Source: an uncultured Lachnospiraceae bacterium (lineage in GTDB: Bacteria; Bacillota; Clostridia; Lachnospirales; Lachnospiraceae). Taken from it: a stretch of DNA of 64,000 nucleotides. The stretch is from assembly GCA_910578715.1 (NCBI GenBank), contig CAJTRL010000012.1:7699-71698 (forward strand), written 5' to 3'. The position numbers and the translations under genes were made by a program. The notes beneath the pieces were generated by a model. It did not search any database. It had not been told where the DNA came from and was given only the letters and a program-made list of their open reading frames with translations. Positions 26,112 through 34,923 of this stretch are shown here, piece by piece; the stretch's first letter is position 1; each line of letters begins with the position of its first letter.

Positions 26112-28016
26112 TCAGAAACTCTTTTTTCCTGTCATAAACTCCATAAACATCAGCACATACCAAATCTGTGTCCGCCACACGCCTCTCTCCACGAAATCTT
26201 CCCACATCCGGCGGACCGCTTCTGCATTTAATAGCGTTTGTTCTTTTATCACCCGTTCATCGAGAAGTCCTTCCGCCCATTCCCGCAGACCGGGCTCTTT
26301 CAGCCACTTACCAAGCGGAATCGCAAAACCTGTTTTGGGGCGTTCCACCAGCTCCCGCGGCACATATTTATATAAAATATCACGCAATATTTTTTTAGTG
26401 ACACCGCCCTGTCTTTTATAAGCTATCGGCAGCGTCCATGCAAATTCCACCACATCCTTATCCAGCATCGGCACCCGCGTCTCCAATGAAACCGCCATCG
26501 CGGTTCTGTCCACTTTGGTAAGGATATCGTCTGGATGATACATCAGCATATCCATCAGCATCAGATTGTGCAACGGCTCCGGCAAAAGTCCTGTGGAATA
26601 AGTGTCCATGACCGTTTCACAGTGCCGGGAAGCCGATGATGCAAGCTCCCGCCAGACTTCCGGCGCCAGCAGGTCCAGCCCTTCTCCGATTTCGGAGCAT
26701 CTGTACAAGTCTTCGATGCCGGAAGCGCCGAGCAGTCTTGCCCGCGTAGCAAGCGGGCCTTCTTTTCCCCAGGGACTGTGTAATATCGCGGCGCTGACGG
26801 GTTTTCTGACAAAGGCGGGAATCCGTCCTGCCTTTTGAAGTACCCGTTCAAGGGAGCCGTAGGTCTGGTAGCCGCAGAAAAGCTCATCTCCGCCGTCCCC
26901 GCTCAGCGAAACCGTTACATGCTCCCTCGTCATGCGACTGACTAAATAGGTCGGTATCTGGGAAGAGTCCGCAAAAGGTTCTCCGAACATAGTCCCAAGT
27001 TTGGGAATCACCTGTTTGGCATCTTCCTCCGTGATATACAGTTCCGTATGCTCCGTTCCGAGATGGGCGGCAATTTTTTTGGCAATTTCGGCCTCATTAA
27101 AATCCTTTTCCCACATGCCGATGGTATAGCTTCTGACACTTCTGTCACTTACTGACTGCATCAGTGAAACGATAGTGGAACTGTCGATTCCCGCCGACAA
27201 AAAAGCTCCCACCGGAACATCCGCCATCATCTGCCCCCGGATGGCGTCTTTCAGAAGGCGCTCCAGCTCTTCGGCCGCTTCCTGTCCGCTGCCCTGAAAA
27301 AGGTGGTTCTGTCCATAACAGGCGGCTTCTTTCATCGACCAGTATGTTGAAATCTCATAGGTATCAAACGGCGCTTTCGATTTCAATATTTTGCCCGGCT
27401 CCAGTTTATAGATTCCTTCATAAATAGAATAAGGCGCCGGAATATAACCGTAACGGAAATAGGTTTCCAGAATCCCCCTGTTGACAGGCGCCTGAAAACC
27501 GCCCAGACATGCGATTGCACCGAGTTCCGAGGCAAAGGCAAAAGTCTCTCCGATAAACCCGTAGTACAGAGGCTTTTCTCCGACTCTGTCCCTGGCAAGA
27601 AATAACATTTGTTCTTTTTTGTCATATAAGGCTATGGCAAACATTCCTTTGCTCATTTTCAGCGTTTCTTCCAGCCCATATGCAGAGACTGCTTCCAAAA
27701 GCACTTCCGTATCGGACGTGCCCCTGAAAGCAGTCACCTTTTTTTCCTGTATCAGTTTGTCCCGGATGACCGGATAATTATAAATTTCTCCGTTATAGGC
27801 AATTACATAACGATTGTTGTGTGACTCCATCGGCTGTCCGCCCCCGGCGGACAAATCAATAATAGACAGCCGCCTGTGCCCAAGCACGACCCGTCTGTCC
27901 CCGGATGCCCAGACGCCGGACGCGTCCGGACCGCGATGGTAAATCCGTTCATTCATTTTCTCTATATTCCGGCGCCAGTCAGACGCTCCGTTACAAAACC
28001 CGGCAATTCCGCACAT
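26112..28016 (-). CDS. asnB: Asparagine-synthetase-type glutamine amidotransferase (1)
   Basis: 634 residues from the ATG at 28016, which puts the catalytic Cys at position 2 (MCGIAGFC) and has AAAGGAG upstream. The N-terminal Ntn amidotransferase domain shows YHRGPDAS, LGHRRLSIIDLS and YNGEIYNY. The synthetase domain has the ATP-pyrophosphatase loop FLSAGIDSS (273-281; the usual SGG is SAG) and SGDGGDELFCGY. In polysaccharide loci such proteins (for example WbpS, WbtH) amidate uronic acids rather than aspartate. With the 6-dehydrogenase at 52775 and epimerase at 48286, a uronamide is a reasonable prediction. Free asparagine synthesis remains possible. Confidence 0.93.
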   Translation of the reverse strand: MCGIAGFCNGASDWRRNIEKMNERIYHRGPDASGVWASGDRRVVLGHRRLSIIDLSAGGGQPMESHNNRYVIAYNGEIYNYPVIRDKLIQEKKVTAFRGTSDTEVLLEAVSAYGLEETLKMSKGMFAIALYDKKEQMLFLARDRVGEKPLYYGFIGETFAFASELGAIACLGGFQAPVNRGILETYFRYGYIPAPYSIYEGIYKLEPGKILKSKAPFDTYEISTYWSMKEAACYGQNHLFQGSGQEAAEELERLLKDAIRGQMMADVPVGAFLSAGIDSSTIVSLMQSVSDRSVRSYTIGMWEKDFNEAEIAKKIAAHLGTEHTELYITEEDAKQVIPKLGTMFGEPFADSSQIPTYLVSRMTREHVTVSLSGDGGDELFCGYQTYGSLERVLQKAGRIPAFVRKPVSAAILHSPWGKEGPLATRARLLGASGIEDLYRCSEIGEGLDLLAPEVWRELASSASRHCETVMDTYSTGLLPEPLHNLMLMDMLMYHPDDILTKVDRTAMAVSLETRVPMLDKDVVEFAWTLPIAYKRQGGVTKKILRDILYKYVPRELVERPKTGFAIPLGKWLKEPGLREWAEGLLDERVIKEQTLLNAEAVRRMWEDFVERGVWRTQIWYVLMFMEFMTGKKSF

Positions 28017-28059
28017 AGCCGCTCCTTTCGTGTGACAGTTTGATTCAGGCAATTTAATT

Positions 28060-29223
28060 TTATCCAATAATTCCCTCAAAATATTCCAGCCATTGTCGGT
28101 TCACCCTGTCGGGAGATAACCGCTCCTGTATTTCATGGGCCGAAGCGCCGAGCCGCTCCGCCAGAGCAGCGTCGGACAGCAGCCTGTCCATTGCTTCCAC
28201 AAGCGCTTCGACATCTCCCGCCGGAATTATCAGGCCGTTCTCACCCTGCCGGATTAATTCCTGTGTGCCGCCGCTTGGCACATCGGTCGCGATAACCGGA
28301 AGCCCCAGGGCCATCGCCTCTATCAGCGCGTTTGATATGCCTTCCGAATAGGAAGTCAGCAGAAACAGCGAGGCTCTTTCGATTTTATCCGCCACATCGG
28401 GAATCACGCCCGGCCAGAAAACCCGTTGTTCCAGTCCGAGGCCGACTGACAGTTTCTGCAGTTCTTCCCGAAGTTCCCCTTCGCCGTAAACGGTCAGCGT
28501 ATAATCCGGGTATTTATCGGCAATCCCGGCAAACGCGCGGACCATCATTTCATGGTTTTTATTGGCATCCAGCCTTCCGACGGAAACAATTCTCTTGTCC
28601 CGTACTCCCTGATATCTCTCCCGTAAAAATAACGGGTTTAAGGAGTTCGGAAGGATAACGGCTGTTTTTGACACTCTTTTTGAAAAAAAGGCTCTGGAGC
28701 GCTCCGTCTGTAAAATAACACCTGATGCAAATGGAAACAGAAAATTTGCAAGAAATTTCATCAGCCTGTTCGGATATTCTTCCCCGGCCTCCCCGACGAC
28801 AGATACGACGGGCTTTGTTCCCGTAAACATCGTGGTTACGATATTCATAAAATTATTTTTACCGACACAGGACAGCGCGATGTCAGGCCGTTCTTCTTTC
28901 CAGATACGATGCAGTCTGCTCACCCGTCGGTAAAAATTGAGAAGTCTGCTTCCGCTCGTTTCTTCAGGCGGAATATCAGAAATAATTCTTCTGATGCCAT
29001 CCGCCAGCGCATATTCCTCTTCCTTTCGGTACTGCGTTACCATAACGACCTGCCAGCCTTTGCCCTGAAAATATTCCGACAGATTGACAAAAACCCGTTC
29101 TGCGCCGCCTTTATCCAGCGAGCCAATATAAAATGCAAGTTTTCCTTCATATTTGGCCCCGTCCAAAGAAGTCCGGGCGTTTTTGTCGTTATTTAATTCA
29201 TTCTTCCGGTACTTCTTACCCAT
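28060..29223 (-). CDS. GT4 family glycosyltransferase
   Basis: 387 residues with GT-B features: LAFYIGSLDKGGAERVFVNL, SVVGEAGEEYPNRL, VSVGRLDANKNHEMMVRAF and the EX7E motif in SEGISNALIEAMALG near 300. The first 25 residues are polar and lysine-rich, beyond the normal start, but AAAGGACG before the ATG supports it. It lies between the two asparagine synthetase genes, so its acceptor or product may be the amidated residue (inference only). Confidence 0.92.
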   Translation of the reverse strand: MGKKYRKNELNNDKNARTSLDGAKYEGKLAFYIGSLDKGGAERVFVNLSEYFQGKGWQVVMVTQYRKEEEYALADGIRRIISDIPPEETSGSRLLNFYRRVSRLHRIWKEERPDIALSCVGKNNFMNIVTTMFTGTKPVVSVVGEAGEEYPNRLMKFLANFLFPFASGVILQTERSRAFFSKRVSKTAVILPNSLNPLFLRERYQGVRDKRIVSVGRLDANKNHEMMVRAFAGIADKYPDYTLTVYGEGELREELQKLSVGLGLEQRVFWPGVIPDVADKIERASLFLLTSYSEGISNALIEAMALGLPVIATDVPSGGTQELIRQGENGLIIPAGDVEALVEAMDRLLSDAALAERLGASAHEIQERLSPDRVNRQWLEYFEGIIG

Positions 29224-29245
29224 TGATAACGTCCTTTATCTCATC

Positions 29246-31141
29246 TCACATGTCTTGCATTTTGGCAAAATACTGCTGGAATACGAAAAACGACCATGCG
29301 AGCTTGGAATAATTTGCTCCGGTCGCCGGCCCCGCGTCTCCGGTCTTTACATAGCTTTGTATCATATCGGATGTATATGCCGCGTCAAAAATATCCTGTT
29401 TCAGCAAATAATCATAACTACTGTAATCTAATAATTGTTCCTTCAACGGCCCGCGCAGCCACTTGTCCAGAGGAACTCCAAAACCGACCTTTGGCCGCTC
29501 CAGCAGTTCCTTAGGGATATAATCATAAGCAATATCTTTCAGAATATGCTTCTTATCGCCGCCCGCATATTTATAAGCGTGCGGAATCCGGTATGAAAAT
29601 TCCATAACATCTGTATCTAAAATGGGGCATCTCGCTTCCAGCGAATATTTCATGGATGCCCTGTCCACCTTACATAAAATATCTCCCGGCAGATAAGTGT
29701 CCATATCGAGCAGCATTCTGCGAATCTGCCAGTCCGCCACACCGTATCTGCTCTCGTTCAGATAATGGACGGGCAGAAAATCCTGTCCCGGAACCGCTTT
29801 GACCATCGCGTTCGCCTTCACAATATAATTGCCGGCCCCGAACTGGGTCTTGCTTTCCTTTTCCCGGTTCCCCGCAATGACGCGCACCCGGAAAGGAAGC
29901 CGCTCTTCCAGCTTAGCCTGCCTAAGTCCCGGCAGATTACAGAATCCGTGCACCATGCCGCCGAGCACATCCAGCTTCTGCGCCTGTCTGACGTTCTCAT
30001 AAATATTATAACCGCAGAAAAATTCGTCGCCGCCGTCCCCTGACAAAGCAACCGTCACATGCCCGGCCGCCAGCTGGGAAACGAGCATCGTCGCTATCTG
30101 GGAACTGTCCGCAAAAGGCTCGTCGTAATAATACGGAATACTGTCCACCAGCTCGAACATTTCTTTTTCTTCAATATAAAGCTCCGTATGGTTCGTCCCG
30201 AGATATTCGGCTACCGCCTTTGCATATCCCGCTTCGTTATATTTTTTCTCATGAAAACCGATGGAAAAAGTTTTGACAGGCGTATCGGAATGGGCCTGTG
30301 CAATTGCCGTCACCAGCGAAGAATCATATCCGCCGCTTAAAAAGGAACCGAGGGGCACATCCGAAATCATACGCATTGCCACCGATTTTTCGAGCAAGGC
30401 CTTCAAGCCGCTTTTGGCCTCCTCATAGCTGCCCACCGGCTGCGCCGACCATTCGCGGTAAACCTGACCGATATCCCAGTATTTCCAGATTTTTATTTCT
30501 CCCGCATGAAAACAGAGAACGCTTCCCGGTTCCAGCTTATACACATCCTGAAAAATACTGTCCGGCGCATTGATATACTGCTGGAACAAATAGCGTGGCA
30601 AAACCTCCTGTCTGATTTTTTTCGGAAAATCGGGACAGGCCAGAATCGGTTTCAGCTCCGAAGCAAAAACCAGACCATCCTCCCGTTTCCAATAATAGAG
30701 CGGCTTTTTGCCGATTCTGTCCCGGAACAAATAGATGCTGCCGCTCTCCCTGTCATACAGCGCAATGGCAAACATACCGTTAAACCGGTTTACGCAGTCC
30801 GCTCCCCATTTCAGGTAAGCGGCAATAATGACCTCCGTATCGCAGTTTGAGCGGAACGGGTAATCGGAAAGTTCTTTTTTTAACTCTTTAAAATTGTAGA
30901 TTTCTCCGTTATAAACGACCGAAACCCTCTGGTCAGCCGAGTGCATTGGCTGATGCCCCAGAACGGACAAGTCCAGGATGGACAATCTTCTTTGCGCAAA
31001 GCCGACCTGATATCCCCCGGCCATCTCATAAATCTCTTCTCCACCGTCATTTGGTCCCCGGTGGTACATCGTATCGTTCATTTTCTTTAACTGTTCCAGA
31101 CTTATCGGCTTCTTCCCGACATATCCGCAGATACCGCACAT
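29246..31141 (-). CDS. asnB: Asparagine-synthetase-type glutamine amidotransferase (2)
   Basis: 631 residues from the ATG at 31141 (AAAGGG upstream), again placing the nucleophile Cys at position 2 (MCGICGYVG). YHRGPNDGG, VVYNGEIYNF, the complete PP-loop FLSGGYDSS (267-275) and LSGDGGDEFFCGYN are present. It is similar to the gene at 26112 but clearly diverged over its length, so this is not a recent duplication. It probably amidates a uronic acid carboxyl group in a precursor or repeat unit. Two such genes may mean two amidated positions. Confidence 0.93.
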   Translation of the reverse strand: MCGICGYVGKKPISLEQLKKMNDTMYHRGPNDGGEEIYEMAGGYQVGFAQRRLSILDLSVLGHQPMHSADQRVSVVYNGEIYNFKELKKELSDYPFRSNCDTEVIIAAYLKWGADCVNRFNGMFAIALYDRESGSIYLFRDRIGKKPLYYWKREDGLVFASELKPILACPDFPKKIRQEVLPRYLFQQYINAPDSIFQDVYKLEPGSVLCFHAGEIKIWKYWDIGQVYREWSAQPVGSYEEAKSGLKALLEKSVAMRMISDVPLGSFLSGGYDSSLVTAIAQAHSDTPVKTFSIGFHEKKYNEAGYAKAVAEYLGTNHTELYIEEKEMFELVDSIPYYYDEPFADSSQIATMLVSQLAAGHVTVALSGDGGDEFFCGYNIYENVRQAQKLDVLGGMVHGFCNLPGLRQAKLEERLPFRVRVIAGNREKESKTQFGAGNYIVKANAMVKAVPGQDFLPVHYLNESRYGVADWQIRRMLLDMDTYLPGDILCKVDRASMKYSLEARCPILDTDVMEFSYRIPHAYKYAGGDKKHILKDIAYDYIPKELLERPKVGFGVPLDKWLRGPLKEQLLDYSSYDYLLKQDIFDAAYTSDMIQSYVKTGDAGPATGANYSKLAWSFFVFQQYFAKMQDM

Positions 31142-31173
31142 AATATAGCCCTTTCTTTTACTTTCATTGAGAA

Positions 31174-31932
31174 TCAACGCTGATACTTCTCAATAAAATA
31201 ATCCTTATACTCGCCAAAATCCTTACATTCCTGGTCGATGGATTCGATTAACTCCTCGTATTTTTCCTGAACAAGCGCACGGTAATTGTTAAAATTATTA
31301 TACCCTTCCTTACACCACGCAAAAGGATGCGTCAGAATCTGAACCTTCTCATACCCGGTGATGTTCTTTTCATCGGGATAGCCATAGCGCCAGATATGGT
31401 TCGCGTCCGACATATATTTTACGGCGACGGGCGTCTCTTCCGTAACCTGTTCCGCAAAGGTAAAGAAATCGTCCTGATAAGCGTTTAAATATCCGTCCAG
31501 CTTAATATTCTCCCGCAGCACGTCTTTGGACGGCCTGTGAATGGAAAATTCCCGGATGGCAAAACCGAACATCTCGCTTAAAATTTCCATTTCCTTCTGA
31601 ATCCGCCTGCGAATCTCCGCCATATCCGTCATGCCGTTCAATGCGAAATGCAGCCCGATGTGCTGGCCGCGTTCGTGCATGTCCTTAATCATATTCATAT
31701 TTCTTCTGGAAAGGATATTGTAGGAATTATTCGTCCACTGGAAAAAATAAGTCGAAACAAAATCCATGCTCTGTTCCACCCTGGAAAGCTCATACGCTCT
31801 TTCCACACTGTATTCCACATCATGCCGCATGATGATGAAGTTGTCCTTTCCAAGCGCGTCGGCATAATTGGCATGCCGGCCCGTCGCTTTGATAATTCTG
31901 ATAATTTCTCTGTAATCCTCAAATGAAAACAT
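31174..31932 (-). CDS. Polysaccharide-deacetylase-like (NodB-like) protein
   Basis: 252 residues from the ATG at 31932, which has AAAGGA nine bases upstream; a second ATG at 31953 overlaps the stop of the acyltransferase gene by one base (TAATG) and could give 259 residues. NodB-type features are FIIMRHDVEYS (His-Asp pair), GQHIGLHFA (HxxxH, metal ligands) and FSIHRPSKD (the RxP position). Catalytic residues look preserved, with Glu in place of the second Asp. There is no signal peptide, so any deacetylation would be cytoplasmic, perhaps on a precursor. Similarity to canonical CE4 enzymes is remote. Confidence 0.72.
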   Translation of the reverse strand: MFSFEDYREIIRIIKATGRHANYADALGKDNFIIMRHDVEYSVERAYELSRVEQSMDFVSTYFFQWTNNSYNILSRRNMNMIKDMHERGQHIGLHFALNGMTDMAEIRRRIQKEMEILSEMFGFAIREFSIHRPSKDVLRENIKLDGYLNAYQDDFFTFAEQVTEETPVAVKYMSDANHIWRYGYPDEKNITGYEKVQILTHPFAWCKEGYNNFNNYRALVQEKYEELIESIDQECKDFGEYKDYFIEKYQR

Positions 31933-31952
31933 GGTCGTGCTTTCCTTTCTCA

Positions 31953-32996
31953 TTAGATTTGTTTCTTTTTCGGATATGCAACCGCTCCGGCCGCCCATTT
32001 AGCGGCCCGGATAAGCGTATTATCACAAATAAAAGCCAGAATAAAACTTACCGCCACCGTACAGAGCACGAGTTCCAGCAGATTAGGCAGATAAAACTTT
32101 TCCGCCACAAAAGGAATGCACCCGCTTAGAAAATATCTTACCGGATTATGCACCAAATAGATTCCAAACGAATATTTTCCAAGTGTAAAAATACATTTTC
32201 TGGCAAACCGATTTTCCTGAAACCAGTCCCTCTTCAGAAGAAAAAACATTGCACAGGAAATCATGGTAAACGTCGGCGCCAGGTCATGGACGTTTCTGAT
32301 AAGCCCGAACTGCTTCTGTACAAAGGATATGACAAAGCAAGCCCCGCCCACAATATATATGATATTTTTCTTTTTGGCCGTATCAATTACCTTTTCCAGA
32401 AAATAACCGAGCATAAAATAATACGCCCATCCCCCGAAAATATAATTCCATGAAAACGACAGGTTCACATACGGCGCATAAGTGCATATCGCATGATATA
32501 GCAGTCCAATAGCAAGAAGCAGCCACATTTCCCCTTTTTTCAGATTCCTGACCAGCTTATTCAAAAAAGGGGCAAGCACAAGCAAACCGACCAGCTCATA
32601 CAAAAACCAGTATTCTTTTCCAGCATATTCAAAAAAGACGTTTTTGACATAAGTTTTCCAGAAAGATATCTGCCAGAACATGCCGCCATTATCATACAGG
32701 CTTCGAAGGAACATATAAAGCAGAACCGGAATCACTATGTTCGTCAGTTTTTTCACATAATAATCATAATACTCCGAAAAGGTCTCGCACTTTGTATTCA
32801 GCGCAAACTTACCGCTCAGCATAAAGAACAGGCTGTTGGTCGTGAAAAAAATAAGTCTCAGTACATCGTCCAAATATTTTTCCCCGGCCGTATCTATATA
32901 ATCTCCGAGCGAACCGCAGCAATGCACCGCAACCATAAAAAACATTGCGCATACTCTGATGATTTCATATTCTGTCTTTCTGCCAGCTCCTGCCAT
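31953..32996 (-). CDS. Acyltransferase-3 family membrane O-acyltransferase
   Basis: 347 residues with about ten transmembrane helices. KTEYEIIRVCAMFFMVAVHCCG carries the conserved Arg and the catalytic-type His of the OafA/NodX family (PF01757); NSLFFMLSGKFAL, YWFLYELVGLLVLAPFLN and KYSFGIYLVHNPV are family landmarks. It would move an acetyl or other acyl group across the membrane onto the polysaccharide. The ATG at 32996 has GAGGGAG close upstream; a GTG two codons earlier is possible. It neighbours an SGNH-type protein, a common partner for membrane acyltransferases. Confidence 0.9.
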   Translation of the reverse strand: MAGAGRKTEYEIIRVCAMFFMVAVHCCGSLGDYIDTAGEKYLDDVLRLIFFTTNSLFFMLSGKFALNTKCETFSEYYDYYVKKLTNIVIPVLLYMFLRSLYDNGGMFWQISFWKTYVKNVFFEYAGKEYWFLYELVGLLVLAPFLNKLVRNLKKGEMWLLLAIGLLYHAICTYAPYVNLSFSWNYIFGGWAYYFMLGYFLEKVIDTAKKKNIIYIVGGACFVISFVQKQFGLIRNVHDLAPTFTMISCAMFFLLKRDWFQENRFARKCIFTLGKYSFGIYLVHNPVRYFLSGCIPFVAEKFYLPNLLELVLCTVAVSFILAFICDNTLIRAAKWAAGAVAYPKKKQI

Positions 32997-33074
32997 TTTC
33001 ACTCCCTCTTCGGCGCTGCGCGGTTCTCCATCCCGCCGGCTTTTGCTCTGTGCTTATTCCCCATCGCTGCTCTT

Positions 33075-34145
33075 CTATTCTTCGATGACCGCATAATCCT
33101 CATTGGCAATATGTTCCGCAATGATATCGCCGGCCTCTTTGTTCTTCACAAGCCATAAATCATAGGCCCTGTCCCACGAAGCATAACTGCTGTTACCTCT
33201 TTTGTCCGTAAAATGATAATTTTCCAGCAGATACTTTTCCAGAAACGCGGTACACTTCTCCGCACCGACCGCATTGGTATGGCTCGCATAATCGGCAAAA
33301 TCCTCTTCAAAAACAATGCCGATTTCATCATAATAATTATTCATATTTAAGAAGCGATAACCCGCTTCTTCTACAATTTTTCCCATGTAATTGTACATCT
33401 GCTGGTCTTCCATACTCTCCCCGTAAGGAGATACTATGAATAACGCTTGCAATTCATTTTCCTGTAAAAATTGAAGCAAATCCCTTAAAACCACTTCCTG
33501 TTCCGGCGGAATCGCCAGTTCTCCCGACGCTCCCCCGGCTTCCGGCCTGGCGGTCGGTCCCACTCCATCCTTGAACTGGAAGCCCTTCAGTTCGTTCTCT
33601 TTCTCATACCGCCAATTCGCCCATTCAGAAGGAAAAGCAAACATTTTCCAGTTCGTATGGTATTTGAATAAATCGATATAATAACTGAGCCTGTCCTCTG
33701 ACTCCGGCACAAGCGCCTGTATCGTTTCCACGCGGTTTCCTGAATATTTCAGATTATCCGTCACGCCCCTCGTATAGGCCATATTCTCTGACAATCCCGC
33801 ATCCCCCATCGTATACATGCGCATCTCAAAAATATACAATGACGGGGACTGCGTCTTTTCCGCTTCCTTCACCAGATATTTCATGGCCGCCGGACGCTGT
33901 ACATTGGAGGAAAGAGGATAGGCCGCGATGCCCGTTTCTCCCCAGAGCATTGGCGCCGCATAATAGGGAAAAACCGGACTGGAGCCAATCATAATGATAT
34001 CAATCGTATCGTCCTTTTCCGCATAAAATCCTGAAAACCGGTCCTTGACATCGCCGTTTGTCCGGACAATATAAGAAACCGGGACGATGGCCAGCAGAAA
34101 AATTCCTATGAAAATAATACTTTGTATCAACTGTTTACGAGTCAT
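33075..34145 (-). CDS. Membrane-anchored SGNH-hydrolase-like protein (DltD/AlgX-like)
   Basis: 356 residues with one N-terminal membrane anchor (7-27) and an extracytoplasmic domain. IIMIGSSPVFPYYA (54-57 GSSP) is the SGNH block I nucleophile region and FADYASHTNAVGAEK near 295 is the Asp-x-x-His block V. SNVQRPAAMKYLV fits the middle block. Such proteins assist membrane O-acyltransferases (acyl transfer or esterase). It lies just upstream of acyltransferase-3 and about 3 kb downstream of the MBOAT gene, and shares its plan with the protein at 43227-44396. Acyl-group identity is unknown. Confidence 0.75.
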   Translation of the reverse strand: MTRKQLIQSIIFIGIFLLAIVPVSYIVRTNGDVKDRFSGFYAEKDDTIDIIMIGSSPVFPYYAAPMLWGETGIAAYPLSSNVQRPAAMKYLVKEAEKTQSPSLYIFEMRMYTMGDAGLSENMAYTRGVTDNLKYSGNRVETIQALVPESEDRLSYYIDLFKYHTNWKMFAFPSEWANWRYEKENELKGFQFKDGVGPTARPEAGGASGELAIPPEQEVVLRDLLQFLQENELQALFIVSPYGESMEDQQMYNYMGKIVEEAGYRFLNMNNYYDEIGIVFEEDFADYASHTNAVGAEKCTAFLEKYLLENYHFTDKRGNSSYASWDRAYDLWLVKNKEAGDIIAEHIANEDYAVIEE

Positions 34146-34184
34146 TTCCTCACACCGTCCGCCGCCCGGCAGATTCCTTCGTTC

Positions 34185-34601
34185 TTACGCCTGTCTGTCC
34201 GCTTCCAGCCATTCAGCCGGAGTCAGAACAGGCAGGGAAACATCTTTATAATCTTTCTGGTTTGCCGTAATAAGGTAATCCATCCGGTTATTCTGTCCCG
34301 TCATATACTGCACGCAATCCTCAAAATCTCTCCATTTCTGTCCAAACGCATCCTGAATATCCTTTTCCGTAACAGAAAGAATAGTTACCAGGCAAAAAAT
34401 ATTTTCCATAATAGCATATGTCCGTTCTGTATCATGTGTTTCTTTACGGATAATATAAAACAAATCTGTTACAGAAGAAGCGGTTATACATGCAAGAGCT
34501 TCCCGTTCCCTAATCTTTCTGAACAACTTCACGGAAGTTTCATACCCGTTCCTTTTCAGAACCATATCGAGGAGCACATTGGTATCAATTAGCAGCTTCA
34601 T
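34185..34601 (-). CDS. PIN-domain toxin, VapC-like
   Basis: 138 residues. The four acidic PIN positions are visible: MKLLIDTNVLLD (Asp6 and nearby), a central acidic region, DFEDCVQYM and the final ITANQKDY. PIN toxins are metal-dependent RNases. Its ATG at 34601 lies inside the end of the antitoxin gene (17-base overlap), the normal layout of type II toxin-antitoxin pairs. It is AT-richer than most neighbours and unrelated to sugar metabolism. It probably serves as a stabilising passenger. Confidence 0.88.
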   Translation of the reverse strand: MKLLIDTNVLLDMVLKRNGYETSVKLFRKIREREALACITASSVTDLFYIIRKETHDTERTYAIMENIFCLVTILSVTEKDIQDAFGQKWRDFEDCVQYMTGQNNRMDYLITANQKDYKDVSLPVLTPAEWLEADRQA

Positions 34602-34821
34602 ACCGTTCCCTTACCCTTTCCTCTCTATATTCCTCAAGCGTTTTCCCAGTATCCGGTATTGCCCCTACAATATTCTCCAAAATATCATCCAGCTTTTTTT
34701 TATCCCCCGGCATTCCTTTTGTCTGCTGTGAGCTAAGGAATTGCACAAAGCTATATATCGTTTCTATCTGGTTTTCTGGTAAACCATTTAGCAAATCTAT
34801 CGTTTTCTCCAGTGTTGACAT
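34585..34821 (-). CDS. Antitoxin partner of the PIN toxin
   Basis: 78 residues from the ATG at 34821, preceded by AAAGGAG at ideal spacing. The N-terminus (LNGLPENQIETIYSFVQFL) resembles DUF2281/VapB-like antitoxins; the charged C-terminus (EEYREERVRERYEAAN) would wrap the toxin. It overlaps the toxin start by 17 bases and is read from its own extended -10 promoter upstream. Autoregulation is expected for the family, though no clear operator palindrome was found. Confidence 0.8.
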   Translation of the reverse strand: MSTLEKTIDLLNGLPENQIETIYSFVQFLSSQQTKGMPGDKKKLDDILENIVGAIPDTGKTLEEYREERVRERYEAAN

Positions 34822-34869
34822 GCCGTTCTCCTTTCCATGACCCATAAGACCACCTTACACTTTTTATCT

Positions 34870-34875
34870 ATTATA
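34870..34875 (-). promoter_or_regulatory. Extended -10 promoter of the toxin-antitoxin pair
   Basis: On the minus strand the sequence reads TGGTATAAT, a perfect TATAAT with the extended TGn element, about 50 bases upstream of the antitoxin ATG. The -35 position holds only a weak match (TAGTTA at 17 bases), which is acceptable for an extended -10 promoter. Confidence 0.6.
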
Positions 34876-34923
34876 CCATTCCCTGCACGAATTAACTATT
34901 GCTTTTTTCTGTCGTCCACATCC

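Noticed and set aside
25210..26421. 403-codon plus-strand open frame
   Set aside because: Antisense to a GT2 and the end of an asnB gene; translation shows no domain and crosses two real genes.
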